Shown here: positions 44,122-53,841 of the stretch, piece by piece
Layout of the letters: each line of letters opens with the position of its first letter
How positions within the stretch are numbered: the first letter of the stretch is position 1
Assembly: GCF_014874095.1 (NCBI RefSeq)
Contig: NZ_JADBEB010000001.1
Location: 8,494,001-8,558,000 of the forward strand
DNA: 64,000 nt
Reading direction: 5' to 3'
Source of the DNA: Plantactinospora soyae
GTDB lineage: Bacteria > Actinomycetota > Actinomycetes > Mycobacteriales > Micromonosporaceae
Notes under the pieces: generated by a model
Told to the model about the DNA's origin: nothing
What the model saw: only the letters and a program-made list of their open reading frames with translations
Databases searched by the model: none
Made by a program: the position numbers and the translations under genes

Positions 44122-44369
44122 GGCGTCTCCCGGGAGGGCGGTGGCGAGATCGAACATTGACGGATATCGCGAAAGATATTGTCACCTGCCACTATGCACT
44201 TGGCAAGAATCTTCGCCGCTGGCCGTGCCGCACCACCGTGACAGGTCGCGATGGTTCTGCGTACGGTCCGAAGTTGGCTCGCCGCGCGGCCGAGCTGGCT
44301 GCTGGATCCTCCAGCCCGAGTCGACGCCGTCCGCCGCCGAGTTGCGCCGGATCACCGGGCTGGGCTGAA
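44122..44369. other. Spacer with possible gene remnant
   Basis: Plus-strand codons just before 44368 read STPSAAELRRITGLG and a stop, directly followed by the palindromic element, like the end of a lost gene. No start is seen, and the frame continues antisense through the glycosidase gene, so this is weak. Confidence 0.25.
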
Positions 44370-44440
44370 CCTGAGGCGTTAGGAAGGGGCCCTTCTTCTA
44401 CAGGAAACGATAGGAAGGGGCCCTTCCTTACAACCTCAGG
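44370..44440. repeat. Palindromic intergenic element, copy 2
   Basis: Two AAGGGGCCCTT palindromes with outer arms CCTGAGG (44370-44376) and CCTCAGG (44434-44440). It is almost identical to copy 3 at 50434 and in the same direction. Confidence 0.8.
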
Positions 44441-44510
44441 GCGGTTTCTTCTGTGGTCCGAGATTGCTACCGTCTGTAGCCACGCCCGGCACTCGACCCG
44501 GAGAGCGGCA

Positions 44511-47500
44511 GTGACGAAGGTTTACGTCTCGGCGACGTTCACGGACCTGCAGGAGTGCCGTGCTGCGGTCCAACTCGCGCTGCGGCGACTGCGGGTCGAG
44601 GACGTGGCCATGGAGTCGTACGTGGCCGAGGAACGGCGACCCCTGGAACGCTGTCTGGCCGACGCCGCCGAGTGCGACATCTACATCGGAATCTTCGCCT
44701 GGCGCTACGGCTTCGTTCCCGACGGGTACGACCGGTCGATCATCGAACTGGAATACCGGGAGGCGCTGACCGCCGGCAAGCCCTGCCTGATCTTCCTGCT
44801 CGACGAGGAGGCGCCCTGGCCGCGCAACTTCATCGACCGGGGCCCGGCGGCGGAGAGAATCGAGGCGCTCCGGGCCGAGTTGGCCGACCGGCACACGTGC
44901 AGCACGTTCCAAAGTCCGGCGGACCTCGCCGCGATGGTCACCGCGGCGGTGGCGAACTCCGTGACCGAGTCGGGCCTGCCGGTCGGCGGCATGCAGGCGT
45001 TGAGCCGGAACGCCCTGGAGCAGTACTTTCTCCGGTTGCGTCAGCACTACGGGGTGCTGGACCTGGACGCGCTCACCCCGGAGCAGACCGAGGACTACGT
45101 GCGGATCCAGTTGATGTCGGTCTTCGTCGAGCAGTGGGTACGCGAGGATCCACCCCCGGCCGAACTGCCCCGGGAATGGCTGCGCCGGATCCAGTCCCAG
45201 GGACACATCGGCACCGAGGACGTACCCGAGGAGGTGGACCCGCAGGAGCTGGTGCACCTGCACGAGTCGTACCGGGCGAAGCCGTTGCAGCGGCTGTTCG
45301 ACGTACTCGGGGCACCGGACCAGCGGGCGATCGTACTGCTCGGCGACCCCGGCTCCGGAAAGTCAACCGCCGCCCGCTACGTCGCCCTGAGCCTCACCCG
45401 CGGCCCGACCGACGACCGGCTGGCCATGCTCAGCGGGCATCTACCGCTGCTGATCGAGCTGTCCGCGTACGTCGCCGCGTTCACCGAGCGCCGCTGCGTG
45501 AACGTCGTCGACTATCTGGACCACCGGGCGGCAACCGACGGCCTCGGCATCGAGCGCTCCGCGCTGCACCGGCACCTGAGCACCGGCGGGCTGGCGGTCG
45601 TCATCTTCGACGGCCTCGACGAGGTCTTCGACCGGCGACAACGGGAGGAGGTGTCCCGGCAGATCGCCGACTTCGCGGTCGGCCATCCGCAGGTACGGAT
45701 CGTCGTCACCTCCCGGACGACCGATTACGGCCGCCGGATTCTGGGCGATGTCGGGTTCACCCATTTCACGCTCCAGGACCTGGACGAGGACCAGACGTCG
45801 GAGTTTTTGTCGAGCTGGTACCGGCTGGCGATCCCGGATCAGGCGGAGGTCGCTCACTCGGCGCGGACCCGCCTGCTGGACGCCCTGCGCCGCTCGGACG
45901 CGCTCCAGGAACTGGCCGGCAATCCGCTGCTGCTCACCGTCCTGGCCATCGTCGGCAGACGACACGCCCTGCCCCGCGAGCGCTGGAAGCTGTACGACCA
46001 CGCGGCGACGGTGCTGGTGCAGCATTGGGACGTCTTCCGGCACCTTGGCGGGCAGTCCCCCCTCGCCGATTTCATCGACAGCGAGGACAAGAAGGAACTG
46101 CTGCGCCGGCTGGCGTACCGGATGCAGGCTGACGAGCGCGGTCTGACCGCGAACTACGTCAGCGCGCAGACGTTGAGCACGGTCTTCGAGCAGTACCTCG
46201 TCGAGCGTTACGACCGCGACCCGGTCGACGCCCGGCGGATCGCCCTTCAGTTGACGAGCGAGTTTCGGGAACGGACCTTCACCCTCAGCCGGTACGGCCC
46301 CCGGATCTACGGCTTCGTCCACCGTGCGTTCCTGGAGTTCTTCTCCGCCGAGGCCATCCTGAACAGATTCAAGTCCGACCTCTCGTTCACCTTCGAGCAC
46401 GTCAAGGATCTGCTCCGCCTGCACTGGGCCGTCCCCTCCTGGCGGAGCATTTTCCGGCTGCTCGCCGGCCACATGCATGAGAGGCACACCGCCCAGATCA
46501 TCCACCTGCTGACCGCCGACGTCGGCCAATCCTGGCCAGCCGCCGAGATCAGCCCGCCGCCGTGGAAACTGGCCCTCGCCGTACAGTGCCTGGCCGAGGT
46601 CCGGAGGCTGGACAGCGCCGTCGCGGCACCCGCCGAAGCACTGCTCCGGCGACTCGTCCTCCTTCTCGAACACTGCGTCTCGATCGACGACCGCGACACC
46701 GTCCGGCTGATCGAGGAGGAAATTCTGCCCGCCGCCAGGACCATCGGATCGAAATGGCCCGGCCGCGAGCTCTACCTTTCCTGGTACCGCCGACGCGGTG
46801 TCCGGGTCGTCTGGAGTCCCGTTTCCACCCATGCCGCCCGACTCGCCGCTGTGCTCTCCACCCCGACCGAACGCATCGACGACCTCTTCGACAAGATCCT
46901 CGTCAGGATGGACGAGAGTCCGGCCGCGCACGCCTGCGTCGCCGGACTGGCCGAGATCGCCCAACTCGCCGTCGCCACCGTGGACAGTCCCGCCCACTCG
47001 GCCGCCGCCGCCCGGGTCCGTACCCGCCTGATCGAGCGCGCCCGCGACGACAACCATGCCGTCGTCAGGATGGCCGCCGTCGAAGCCCTCGGCGAATCCT
47101 TCCGGGCCGACCCCCGGGCCCAGGATCTCCTCATCGAACGTGCCCGCACGGACGGGTACGTCGGAGTCCGGCTCGTCGCCATCCAGGCCCTTGGCGGGGG
47201 CTTCTGGGACGACCCCGACGTGGGTGGCCTCATCGAGGGCGCCCACGCCGACGAAAACCCGAGCGTACGTCGCGCGGCCGTACAGATCCTGGGTGAACGC
47301 GCCAGCGGCGACTCCGACGTACGGGCCGCCCTCGTCGGCTCCCTGCACACCGACACCGATGCCGAGGTCATCCGCAGCACCGTCCAGGTCCTCGTCGAAC
47401 GCTTCGAGGCCACCCGAGAAGTCCGGGAGGTGCTCATCGCGCGCGCCCACGACGACGCCATCGCCATCATCCGACGCACCTGTCTCCGTGTCCTCGGCGA

Positions 47501-50432
47501 CCGACTCCCCGCCGACAGCCAACTTCACGCTCTGCTGGTCGACCGGATCCAGCACGATCGGGATCCCGGTGTTCTGGACGCCGCGGCCCGGGTCCTCGTC
47601 GACCGGTTCGGTTCCGCCGCTGGCGTCCGCGAGATCCTGGTCAGCCGCGCGACCGGCGACTCGGACGTAACCGTCCGCCGCGTCGCCCTCCAACTGCTGA
47701 CCGGGTACCACCCCCGGGACAGTGCGCTGATCGCACTGCTGACCACCGCCGCCGGTCAGGACCGCGACGCCGACGTACGACTGCACGCCACCCGGGCCCT
47801 CGCCGACCGGATCGGCACCGACTCCACCATCGGCACCGCCCTCGGCCGCCTCGCTCTGGGTGATCTGGATGCCCGGGTCCGGCTCGCCGCCGCCGGGGCC
47901 CTGGTGGAACGCGTCGGCCTGGACGACGGTGTCTCCGGCGTACTCGTCGGACTTGCCCGTGAGGATGCCGAGGCCGGCGTACGACTCGTCGCCGTCAATG
48001 CCCTTGCCGAGGTCGTCGCCACCGATCCGGCCGCCCGGGACACCCTCACCGACCGCGCCCGCACCGACCGCGACGCCGGGGTCCGGCTGGCCGCCGTCAG
48101 GGCTCTCCTCCGGTACCCGGAGGTTCGGGACAGCAGCTTCGAGACCCTGGTCGACCGGACTCACCACGACCTTGATGCCGGGGTGTTCGCCCTCGCCGCC
48201 GCTGCCGTGGTCGGTGACCGTGGATCTCCCCAGGACCCGCACCGCCTGCTGGCCGACCGGGTACGCGGGAACAGCAACGCCGAGGTCCGGCTCGCCGCCG
48301 TACGGTTGCTGATTCGGCACTTCGGCGTCGACAGCGACGTCCGGGAGGCGTTGTTGGAACGGGTCCGGCACGACCCGGACGCCGAACTGGTCCACGAGGT
48401 CGCCGTCGAACTCGCCTCCCGGACCGGCGCCGAGCTCGACATCGCGCACCGCGACGTGCTGCTGGAGCGAACCCTCGACGGCGACGCGCAGATCCGGGCT
48501 GCGGCGCTGCGCATCCTGGCCAGCTACTTCGGCACCGACGAGGCGGTCCGTGAACTGTTGGTCAGACGGGCCGCCGACGATCCGGACGTACAGGTCCGCC
48601 GGGTGGTGCTCCGGGTGCTCGACCAGCCCCAGGTCGCCCACCACCCCGAGGTGCACACCCTGTTCGTCGAGCGGCTCCACGACCAGGACTGGTCGGTACG
48701 CGCCACGGCGGTGCACGCCCTCGGTACCCACTTCGGCGACCAGGAACAGACCCGGAAGCTCCTCACCGACCTGGCCCGCGACGACCCCGATCCCGACTTC
48801 CGGCGCCGCGCCGGCCAGGCCCTCACCTGGCTACCCGACGCCGACCCGGACCACCTGCCCAGCCTCGGTAACGCGCCGCCACCGGGGGACGAGTCGCGGC
48901 CAGAGCAGAACAGCAGAGGTGACGCCATCTTCACGCACCCGCTCAGTGACGTCTTCAAGCGGAACGGTCATCCGACGCTGACCTTCGTGGAGCCGCCGAA
49001 CTTCGCCATGTTCCGGATGGCCCTGCGCCAGCCCGGTCTGGGAATCGTGATCGAGGGGCCGTCCGGAATCGGCAAGAGCACGGTCCTGCAACGCGCGGTC
49101 CGGCTCGAACGCGAACAGGGCCGCAACATCCTCGTACTCAGTGCCAGGAAGCGGGACGACCTCGAACAGATCAAGACCCTGCCGACGACCCGGCAACGCG
49201 GGGTGGTGGCCGTCGACGACTTCCACCGCCTCTCGCCCGAGTTGCAGGCGGCGTTGACCGACCATCTGAAGCTGCTCGCCGACGAGGAGGCTCCCGACGA
49301 TCGTCTGATCATCGTCGGTATTCCGGGGACCGGCCGTCACCTGGTCGAACGGTCGTCCGATCTGGCAATCCGGATCGAGGTCTTCCAGGTGCCGGTGGCC
49401 ACGGACGACCTGATCCTGGAGATGGTGCGCAAGGGTGAGGCCGCCCTCAACGTGTCGTTCACCCAGGCCGACGAGATCGTCAGGCTGGCCAGGGGCAGTC
49501 TGAGCACCGCCCAGATGTTGTGCTGGTACCTCGCCACGCAGAACGGCATCGAGCGTACCCAGCTCAGTCTGGTCACCGTGAAACGCGGCCTTGACGAGGC
49601 GATTCAGCACGTCGAGCAGACGTTGGCCGCCCGGTACCAGGGGGTGGTGCGGTCGTTCGCGGCACTCGACGGGGATCGCCAACAGGCCTGCATCGAGCTG
49701 CTGCTGATGTTGGCCGCCACCGACGGCGTACTGTCGCTGGACGATGCCGCCGTGCGGGACCCGAACCTCGCGCCCGCGATCGACAAGCATCTGCTCCGCC
49801 GGTTTCCGCACGGCTTCGACGGGCACGACCAGCTGGACGAGCATCTTTTCCTCGACACCCAGTCCCGGCAGCTGGTCATCGAGGATCCACAGTTCCTGAT
49901 CTATCTCCTCCGGCAGCAGCGGGACGCGTTGGCGAAGGCGGTCGGGAAGCGGATCCGCGCCCCCCGTGCCCAGGTCTTCATCAGCTACAGCCACCGGGAC
50001 GCGGAGTGGCTGAGCCGGCTCGAACGGCATCTCAAGCCACTCGTCCGGCGGGGCCTGGTCGACGTCTGGGCCGACACCCGGCTCAAGCCCGGCGACGTGT
50101 GGCGCGACGAGTTGGAGGCCGCGATGTCCCGGGCCCGCGCCGCGATCCTCCTGGTGACGGCGGACTTCTTCAGTTCGGCCTTCGTGGACGAGGTCGAGTT
50201 GCCGACCATGCTGGAGGCGGCCCGGGAGGACGGCTGCCAGATCCTGCCGCTGATCGTCAAGCCGAGTGTCTTCGCCCGGATTCCCGAGGTCGCCTGCTTC
50301 CAGGCGTTCAATCCCGTCTCGCGACCGTTGAGCGGACAGAGTGACCACGATCAGGAGCAGCTCCTCAGCGAGCTGGCCGCGTTCGTGTTGAGCATGTTCG
50401 ACGACGGAAGAGGTGGCGTCACGGCCGGCTGA
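44511..50432 (+). CDS. DUF4062-NACHT-HEAT-AAA-TIR multidomain NTPase, predicted immunity protein
   Basis: 1973 residues. (1) DUF4062 at about 3-100 (KVYVSATFTDLQECR), a TIR-like/deoxyribosyltransferase-like fold with acidic pair Glu79/Glu81 in IIELEYREA. (2) NACHT STAND domain with Walker A GDPGSGKST at 278-286 and Walker B LAVVIFDGLDE at 361-371. (3) About 600 residues of HEAT repeats (roughly 835-1445). (4) Second AAA-type domain, Walker A GPSGIGKST at 1516-1524 and GVVAVDDFHR as Walker B. (5) C-terminal TIR domain at about 1820-1960 (VFISYSHRDAEW), with glutamates 1894 and 1896 at the expected catalytic place (FVDEVELP). TIR domains of this kind cleave NAD+. The build fits an abortive-infection sensor. 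GTG 44511 has GGAG 8 bases upstream. Single-gene unit bracketed by repeats. Confidence 0.88.
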   Translation: MTKVYVSATFTDLQECRAAVQLALRRLRVEDVAMESYVAEERRPLERCLADAAECDIYIGIFAWRYGFVPDGYDRSIIELEYREALTAGKPCLIFLLDEEAPWPRNFIDRGPAAERIEALRAELADRHTCSTFQSPADLAAMVTAAVANSVTESGLPVGGMQALSRNALEQYFLRLRQHYGVLDLDALTPEQTEDYVRIQLMSVFVEQWVREDPPPAELPREWLRRIQSQGHIGTEDVPEEVDPQELVHLHESYRAKPLQRLFDVLGAPDQRAIVLLGDPGSGKSTAARYVALSLTRGPTDDRLAMLSGHLPLLIELSAYVAAFTERRCVNVVDYLDHRAATDGLGIERSALHRHLSTGGLAVVIFDGLDEVFDRRQREEVSRQIADFAVGHPQVRIVVTSRTTDYGRRILGDVGFTHFTLQDLDEDQTSEFLSSWYRLAIPDQAEVAHSARTRLLDALRRSDALQELAGNPLLLTVLAIVGRRHALPRERWKLYDHAATVLVQHWDVFRHLGGQSPLADFIDSEDKKELLRRLAYRMQADERGLTANYVSAQTLSTVFEQYLVERYDRDPVDARRIALQLTSEFRERTFTLSRYGPRIYGFVHRAFLEFFSAEAILNRFKSDLSFTFEHVKDLLRLHWAVPSWRSIFRLLAGHMHERHTAQIIHLLTADVGQSWPAAEISPPPWKLALAVQCLAEVRRLDSAVAAPAEALLRRLVLLLEHCVSIDDRDTVRLIEEEILPAARTIGSKWPGRELYLSWYRRRGVRVVWSPVSTHAARLAAVLSTPTERIDDLFDKILVRMDESPAAHACVAGLAEIAQLAVATVDSPAHSAAAARVRTRLIERARDDNHAVVRMAAVEALGESFRADPRAQDLLIERARTDGYVGVRLVAIQALGGGFWDDPDVGGLIEGAHADENPSVRRAAVQILGERASGDSDVRAALVGSLHTDTDAEVIRSTVQVLVERFEATREVREVLIARAHDDAIAIIRRTCLRVLGDRLPADSQLHALLVDRIQHDRDPGVLDAAARVLVDRFGSAAGVREILVSRATGDSDVTVRRVALQLLTGYHPRDSALIALLTTAAGQDRDADVRLHATRALADRIGTDSTIGTALGRLALGDLDARVRLAAAGALVERVGLDDGVSGVLVGLAREDAEAGVRLVAVNALAEVVATDPAARDTLTDRARTDRDAGVRLAAVRALLRYPEVRDSSFETLVDRTHHDLDAGVFALAAAAVVGDRGSPQDPHRLLADRVRGNSNAEVRLAAVRLLIRHFGVDSDVREALLERVRHDPDAELVHEVAVELASRTGAELDIAHRDVLLERTLDGDAQIRAAALRILASYFGTDEAVRELLVRRAADDPDVQVRRVVLRVLDQPQVAHHPEVHTLFVERLHDQDWSVRATAVHALGTHFGDQEQTRKLLTDLARDDPDPDFRRRAGQALTWLPDADPDHLPSLGNAPPPGDESRPEQNSRGDAIFTHPLSDVFKRNGHPTLTFVEPPNFAMFRMALRQPGLGIVIEGPSGIGKSTVLQRAVRLEREQGRNILVLSARKRDDLEQIKTLPTTRQRGVVAVDDFHRLSPELQAALTDHLKLLADEEAPDDRLIIVGIPGTGRHLVERSSDLAIRIEVFQVPVATDDLILEMVRKGEAALNVSFTQADEIVRLARGSLSTAQMLCWYLATQNGIERTQLSLVTVKRGLDEAIQHVEQTLAARYQGVVRSFAALDGDRQQACIELLLMLAATDGVLSLDDAAVRDPNLAPAIDKHLLRRFPHGFDGHDQLDEHLFLDTQSRQLVIEDPQFLIYLLRQQRDALAKAVGKRIRAPRAQVFISYSHRDAEWLSRLERHLKPLVRRGLVDVWADTRLKPGDVWRDELEAAMSRARAAILLVTADFFSSAFVDEVELPTMLEAAREDGCQILPLIVKPSVFARIPEVACFQAFNPVSRPLSGQSDHDQEQLLSELAAFVLSMFDDGRGGVTAG

Positions 50433-50433
50433 G

Positions 50434-50496
50434 CCTGAGGCGTTAGGAAGGGGCCCTTCTTCTACAGAAAACGATAAGAAGGGGCCCTTCCTTACA
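50434..50496. repeat. Palindromic intergenic element, copy 3
   Basis: Fills the gap between the convergent NACHT gene and vWA gene. About 60 bases nearly identical to copy 2, in the same direction. Confidence 0.8.
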
Positions 50497-50499
50497 CCC

Positions 50500-52176
50500 T
50501 CAACGCCCGCCGGCCCGCCACTCGAAGCGGATGTCGCCGACCGTGGCGGAACCTCCGGCGGGGCAGACCTTGACCTCCCGCGCGTCGGTCGAGCCGTCCC
50601 GGCTGTACGCGATCTCCAGGTCGGTACGGCCGGAGCGTGCCGTGGGGCGACGCCCCCGGGCGGTACCCGAACCCGGTATGCCGAGTGTCGCCGCGCTGAT
50701 CGTCATCCGCCGGCCGTGCAGGGTCACCGAGCCGCCGTTCACCGAACCCGATCCCCGGGAGCCGCCCGTCGCAGTAGCGGTCAGGACGCCGCTGAGCACC
50801 GGATGCAGTCGGTGCCAGCGCAGCAGCGCGGCGAGGGCCACCAGGAGCAGCAGCAGCCCGGCGCCGAGCTGCCACCAGCCGGGGCGACCCTGCTGCGCCC
50901 GCAGTGAAGCGGCGCCGTCGGGTCCGGCCAGAGTCGAGGTCAGCTTCGCCGAGGCGCCCAGCTCGTCGGCGAGGAAGGCCGCCCAGGGCGTACCGACCCG
51001 ACCGGTGAGGGTGAGCGCGCACTGCTGGCGTACCACCTCCGACGGTTTCCAGCTCCGGTCACCGGGGTTCCAGTCGACGGTCAGCCGGACCGGTGCACTG
51101 CCGCCGGGCGGCAGCTCCACCGGGTCGCCGTCCAGGGTGGACGTCACCGTCGCCCCGCAGGTCGTACCGACTGCCAGGTCGGTGACGGTCAGCGGCAGGT
51201 GGTCGTTCTGGGACCGGAGCGTCGCGGTCAGTTCGTTGCTGCCGGCGTCCAGTCGGCCGAGCTGCCCGGGCCACTGGACCGAGACGTTCCGGGCAAGATC
51301 TCCGGCCAGCAGTTCCTGCGCCTTGGCCGCCCGGACCCGCTGCTTCGGCTCGGCCAGCCGGGCGCCGATCTGGTCCGGGTTCGTGGTCGGCAGGACCGAG
51401 GCCCGCGTTCCGAAGACCTTCTTCAGCAGGTGCGCGCTGGTCCCACCGGCCAGCGGGATCGCGTACGCGCTCAGCGCGTCCTTCTCCAGCCCGCCCGCCG
51501 CTTTCGTCAACTGGTTCCAGGCGTACCCGGACTCCACCGGGTACCGACTACCCGGCTTCGGGTCGTGCCGGCCGTCGGTGAGCAGGATGACCGTACCGAT
51601 CGACGGTGCCTCGGGCCGGCGCAGTACGCGTACGGCGCTCTCCAGTGCGAGCCCGATGTCCGTGTACGCCCCGTTGGCGACCGGCGGCAGCTTGGCCACG
51701 ATCGCGTCCGGTGACTCGCCGGCCGGCTGCCGCCACACCTGCACCGCCCGCTCGGCGAACGTCACCACGGTGACCTCGTCCTTCGGCGCCAGCGCCGCGA
51801 AGAGGTTGCGTAGCCCGGTCTTCAGGGCGGCGTACAGGTTCCCGGTGCGCAGTGATCCGGAGACGTCGACCAGTACGACGTAGTCGGCGGCCACCTCCTG
51901 GACGCCGAGCTGTTCGTAGATCCGCTCGGTCGCGGCGGGGTCGGCCCGGCCCGGCACCGGAGCACCGAGGGCCGCCGGCACCGGAGCACCGAAAACTCCA
52001 GGCACTGGAGCACTCAGGACCGCCGGCACTGGAGCACCGAGGGCGGCCGGGACGGGCACGCCGAGCAGTCCGGTCCCGAGCCCGAGGGTCAGGGCCAGCC
52101 CGGCGGCCGTCCGACGGATCCACCGGTGGCTCGGCCGCACATCGCGGTGACGCGACTTCCCGCCCTTCGCAGTCAT
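50500..52176 (-). CDS. Secreted/membrane vWA domain protein
   Basis: 558 residues. Signal or anchor segment near 22-40 (AAGLALTLGLGTGLLG), then an 8-residue repeat APVPAALG five times, then a von Willebrand A domain with the metal-binding DVSGS at 104-108 and a later TDGRHD. A membrane segment (LGAGLLLLLVALAALL, near 460) separates this from a cytoplasmic C-terminal beta domain. The vWA part would bind a partner outside the cell. ATG 52176 has GGGGGAG upstream. Divergent from the chaperone operon and probably part of the same system, as similar vWA genes accompany Hsp70/GTPase sets; this is inference. Confidence 0.78.
   Translation of the reverse strand: MTAKGGKSRHRDVRPSHRWIRRTAAGLALTLGLGTGLLGVPVPAALGAPVPAVLSAPVPGVFGAPVPAALGAPVPGRADPAATERIYEQLGVQEVAADYVVLVDVSGSLRTGNLYAALKTGLRNLFAALAPKDEVTVVTFAERAVQVWRQPAGESPDAIVAKLPPVANGAYTDIGLALESAVRVLRRPEAPSIGTVILLTDGRHDPKPGSRYPVESGYAWNQLTKAAGGLEKDALSAYAIPLAGGTSAHLLKKVFGTRASVLPTTNPDQIGARLAEPKQRVRAAKAQELLAGDLARNVSVQWPGQLGRLDAGSNELTATLRSQNDHLPLTVTDLAVGTTCGATVTSTLDGDPVELPPGGSAPVRLTVDWNPGDRSWKPSEVVRQQCALTLTGRVGTPWAAFLADELGASAKLTSTLAGPDGAASLRAQQGRPGWWQLGAGLLLLLVALAALLRWHRLHPVLSGVLTATATGGSRGSGSVNGGSVTLHGRRMTISAATLGIPGSGTARGRRPTARSGRTDLEIAYSRDGSTDAREVKVCPAGGSATVGDIRFEWRAGGR
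51946..52068 (-). repeat. 24-bp repeats in the vWA gene
   Basis: Five copies encoding variants of APVPAALG in the linker after the signal segment. Confidence 0.75.
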
Positions 52177-52773
52177 GCTCTCCCCCACCTGGTCAACGAA
52201 AGTGGCGCCGGTTCGCCCGGCTCCATTGCCGATCGCATTTGTCGTACCGGAAGCGTGCTGTCGATTTCCGTGCGGAAATGGCCGACCGTTCCCGGGTGCC
52301 GCGCCAAGAACACGCGGGAGGGTGGCACGAGGTGTCGGGAAGCCGACCGGGATATGCGTACACCGGGTCCGGTTCGGCACCGGAAACAATCGTGCCACTC
52401 CCTTGTGACACGCAGACCCGACGCGTTCAATTGACGGGGGACGGGCCCGTTCTGGCAATCACCCGGTCGTCCACCCGGGATGGCCTGATCGGCTCGCGGG
52501 GCGCCGGGAGGGCGACCAGCGTCGCTGATCAGTTGACCTGCTCCGGGTATTTTCGTCGTTCCGGAGAATGCGTACGGAGTCGACGACGACCCGATCCGAA
52601 TGGCGTACATGGTGACGTCTTCGACCGATACCACGATCCGTTTGGTCAATAGCCCGGGGTAGATCAGCTAAGAGGGTCAAACGGGTCTGGACCGCTTTCG
52701 GTGCCGCCCTCTACGGTTCGGGGCGTCACTGGGGTGTCCACAGCAGAGACGCCATGTCGGTGGAGGTGCGCAC
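52177..52773. other. 597-base divergent promoter region
   Basis: I see no convincing gene. A weak promoter for the chaperone operon can be proposed: TGGACC (52688-52693), 18 bases, TACGGT (52712-52717). Confidence 0.4.
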
Positions 52774-53802
52774 GTGCCGGAAGAGATTGTTCCCGGGTCG
52801 ACCGACTCCGAATCGGGGCGGACCATCGACCTGGAAATTGTGCGGGATACGACGGGAAACACGGACTTTCCTTCGCCACGCAACGGTACCCAGGTCACGG
52901 TCTCCGGAACGCGGACGTCCGTTTCCGGCGACCGGGAGGCGCCCGGTCCCGACGAACAGGCGACGGGCGCCGACCCGACCGCGCCGGGCCACGGCCCGGA
53001 GGTTCCGGCGGCCGGGACCGGACCGGCGGAAGGCGTTCCGCTGACCTTCGCCGAGCGGCTCGACCGGCTCGACGCGACGGTCGCGACGCTGCACCGCGGG
53101 CTGGCCAGCGGCAACGAGCGGGCGGCCGCCCGGGAGCGGGTCATCGACCGGCAGTACGAGGACATCGAACGGCTCCGTGCCGGTGAACGCCAGTCCCTGC
53201 TCCGGCCCATGCTGGTCGAGTTGCGCCGGCTCCGGGACGACCTGCTCCGGCAGGCCGCCGGACTTCCGGAGAACCTGCCGTCCACCCAGGCGGCCAGCCT
53301 GCTGGAGTCGTTCGCGTACAGCACGGAGCTGATCCTCGGCCGGGCCGGAGTGGAGGTGCTCCGCCCGAATCCAGGCACCCCGTTCGACCCGACCCGGCAA
53401 CGCGCGGCCGGGATGCTGCCCGCGCCCTCGCCGGAACTGGACGGCACCGTCGCCGAGGTCGTCAGCGACGGATATTTCGACCTGGCCACGGATCGGGTCC
53501 TGGCCACCGCGACGGTACGCGTGCAGCGGTGGCAGGAGCCGGCGCCGGTGATCGCGCCGGACGACCCCGACGAGGCGGCACGGCCGGAGGCCGGGCTGCC
53601 GGAGGCCGGGCTGCCGGAGGCCGGGCTGCCGGAGGCCGGGCTGCCGGAGGCCGGGCTGCCGGAGGCCGGGCTGCCGGAGGCCGGGCTGCCGGAGGCCGGG
53701 CTGCCGGAGGCCGGGCTGCCGGAGGCCGGGCTGTCGGAGGCCGGGCTGTCGGAGGCCGGGCTGTCGGAGGCCACGGCGCGCCCGGTCGGCGCCGACATCT
53801 GA
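52774..53802 (+). CDS. GrpE-like nucleotide exchange factor with PEAGL repeat tail
   Basis: 342 residues. An acidic, disordered N-terminus (about 90 residues), a helical coiled-coil region (about 90-180), then a GrpE head with GVEVLRPNPGTPFDPTRQRA and DGTVAEVVSDGYF. GrpE releases ADP from Hsp70; the Hsp70 gene starts 39 bases downstream. The C-terminal 70 residues are a run of PEAGL pentapeptides, absent in housekeeping GrpE. GTG 52774 has GGAGG 7 bases upstream. Confidence 0.8.
   Translation: MPEEIVPGSTDSESGRTIDLEIVRDTTGNTDFPSPRNGTQVTVSGTRTSVSGDREAPGPDEQATGADPTAPGHGPEVPAAGTGPAEGVPLTFAERLDRLDATVATLHRGLASGNERAAARERVIDRQYEDIERLRAGERQSLLRPMLVELRRLRDDLLRQAAGLPENLPSTQAASLLESFAYSTELILGRAGVEVLRPNPGTPFDPTRQRAAGMLPAPSPELDGTVAEVVSDGYFDLATDRVLATATVRVQRWQEPAPVIAPDDPDEAARPEAGLPEAGLPEAGLPEAGLPEAGLPEAGLPEAGLPEAGLPEAGLPEAGLSEAGLSEAGLSEATARPVGADI
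53584..53763 (+). repeat. 15-bp tandem repeat, 12 units, in the GrpE-like gene
   Basis: Ten exact copies of CCGGAGGCCGGGCTG followed by two with TCG in place of CCG, then a partial unit. The near-zero divergence suggests recent slippage expansion. All changes would stay in frame. Confidence 0.95.
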
Positions 53803-53841
53803 AGTTCCGACGCCCGAAGTCCGACGCCCGAAGGAGGAGAG

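Noticed and set aside
45441-48731. A 1096-codon open frame on the minus strand opposite the NACHT-HEAT gene
   Set aside because: It arises from codon bias in a GC-rich gene on the other strand; it has no ribosome site and reads as Gly/Asp/Val-rich low-complexity sequence with no domain.
52173-52649. 158-codon minus-strand frame upstream of the vWA gene
   Set aside because: Composition is not protein-like, it overlaps the vWA start by a few bases, and it has no ribosome site; more likely divergent promoter DNA.
53584-53763. Tandem repeats that could be taken for a CRISPR array
   Set aside because: The units are 15 bases, have no spacers, and encode a pentapeptide in frame.
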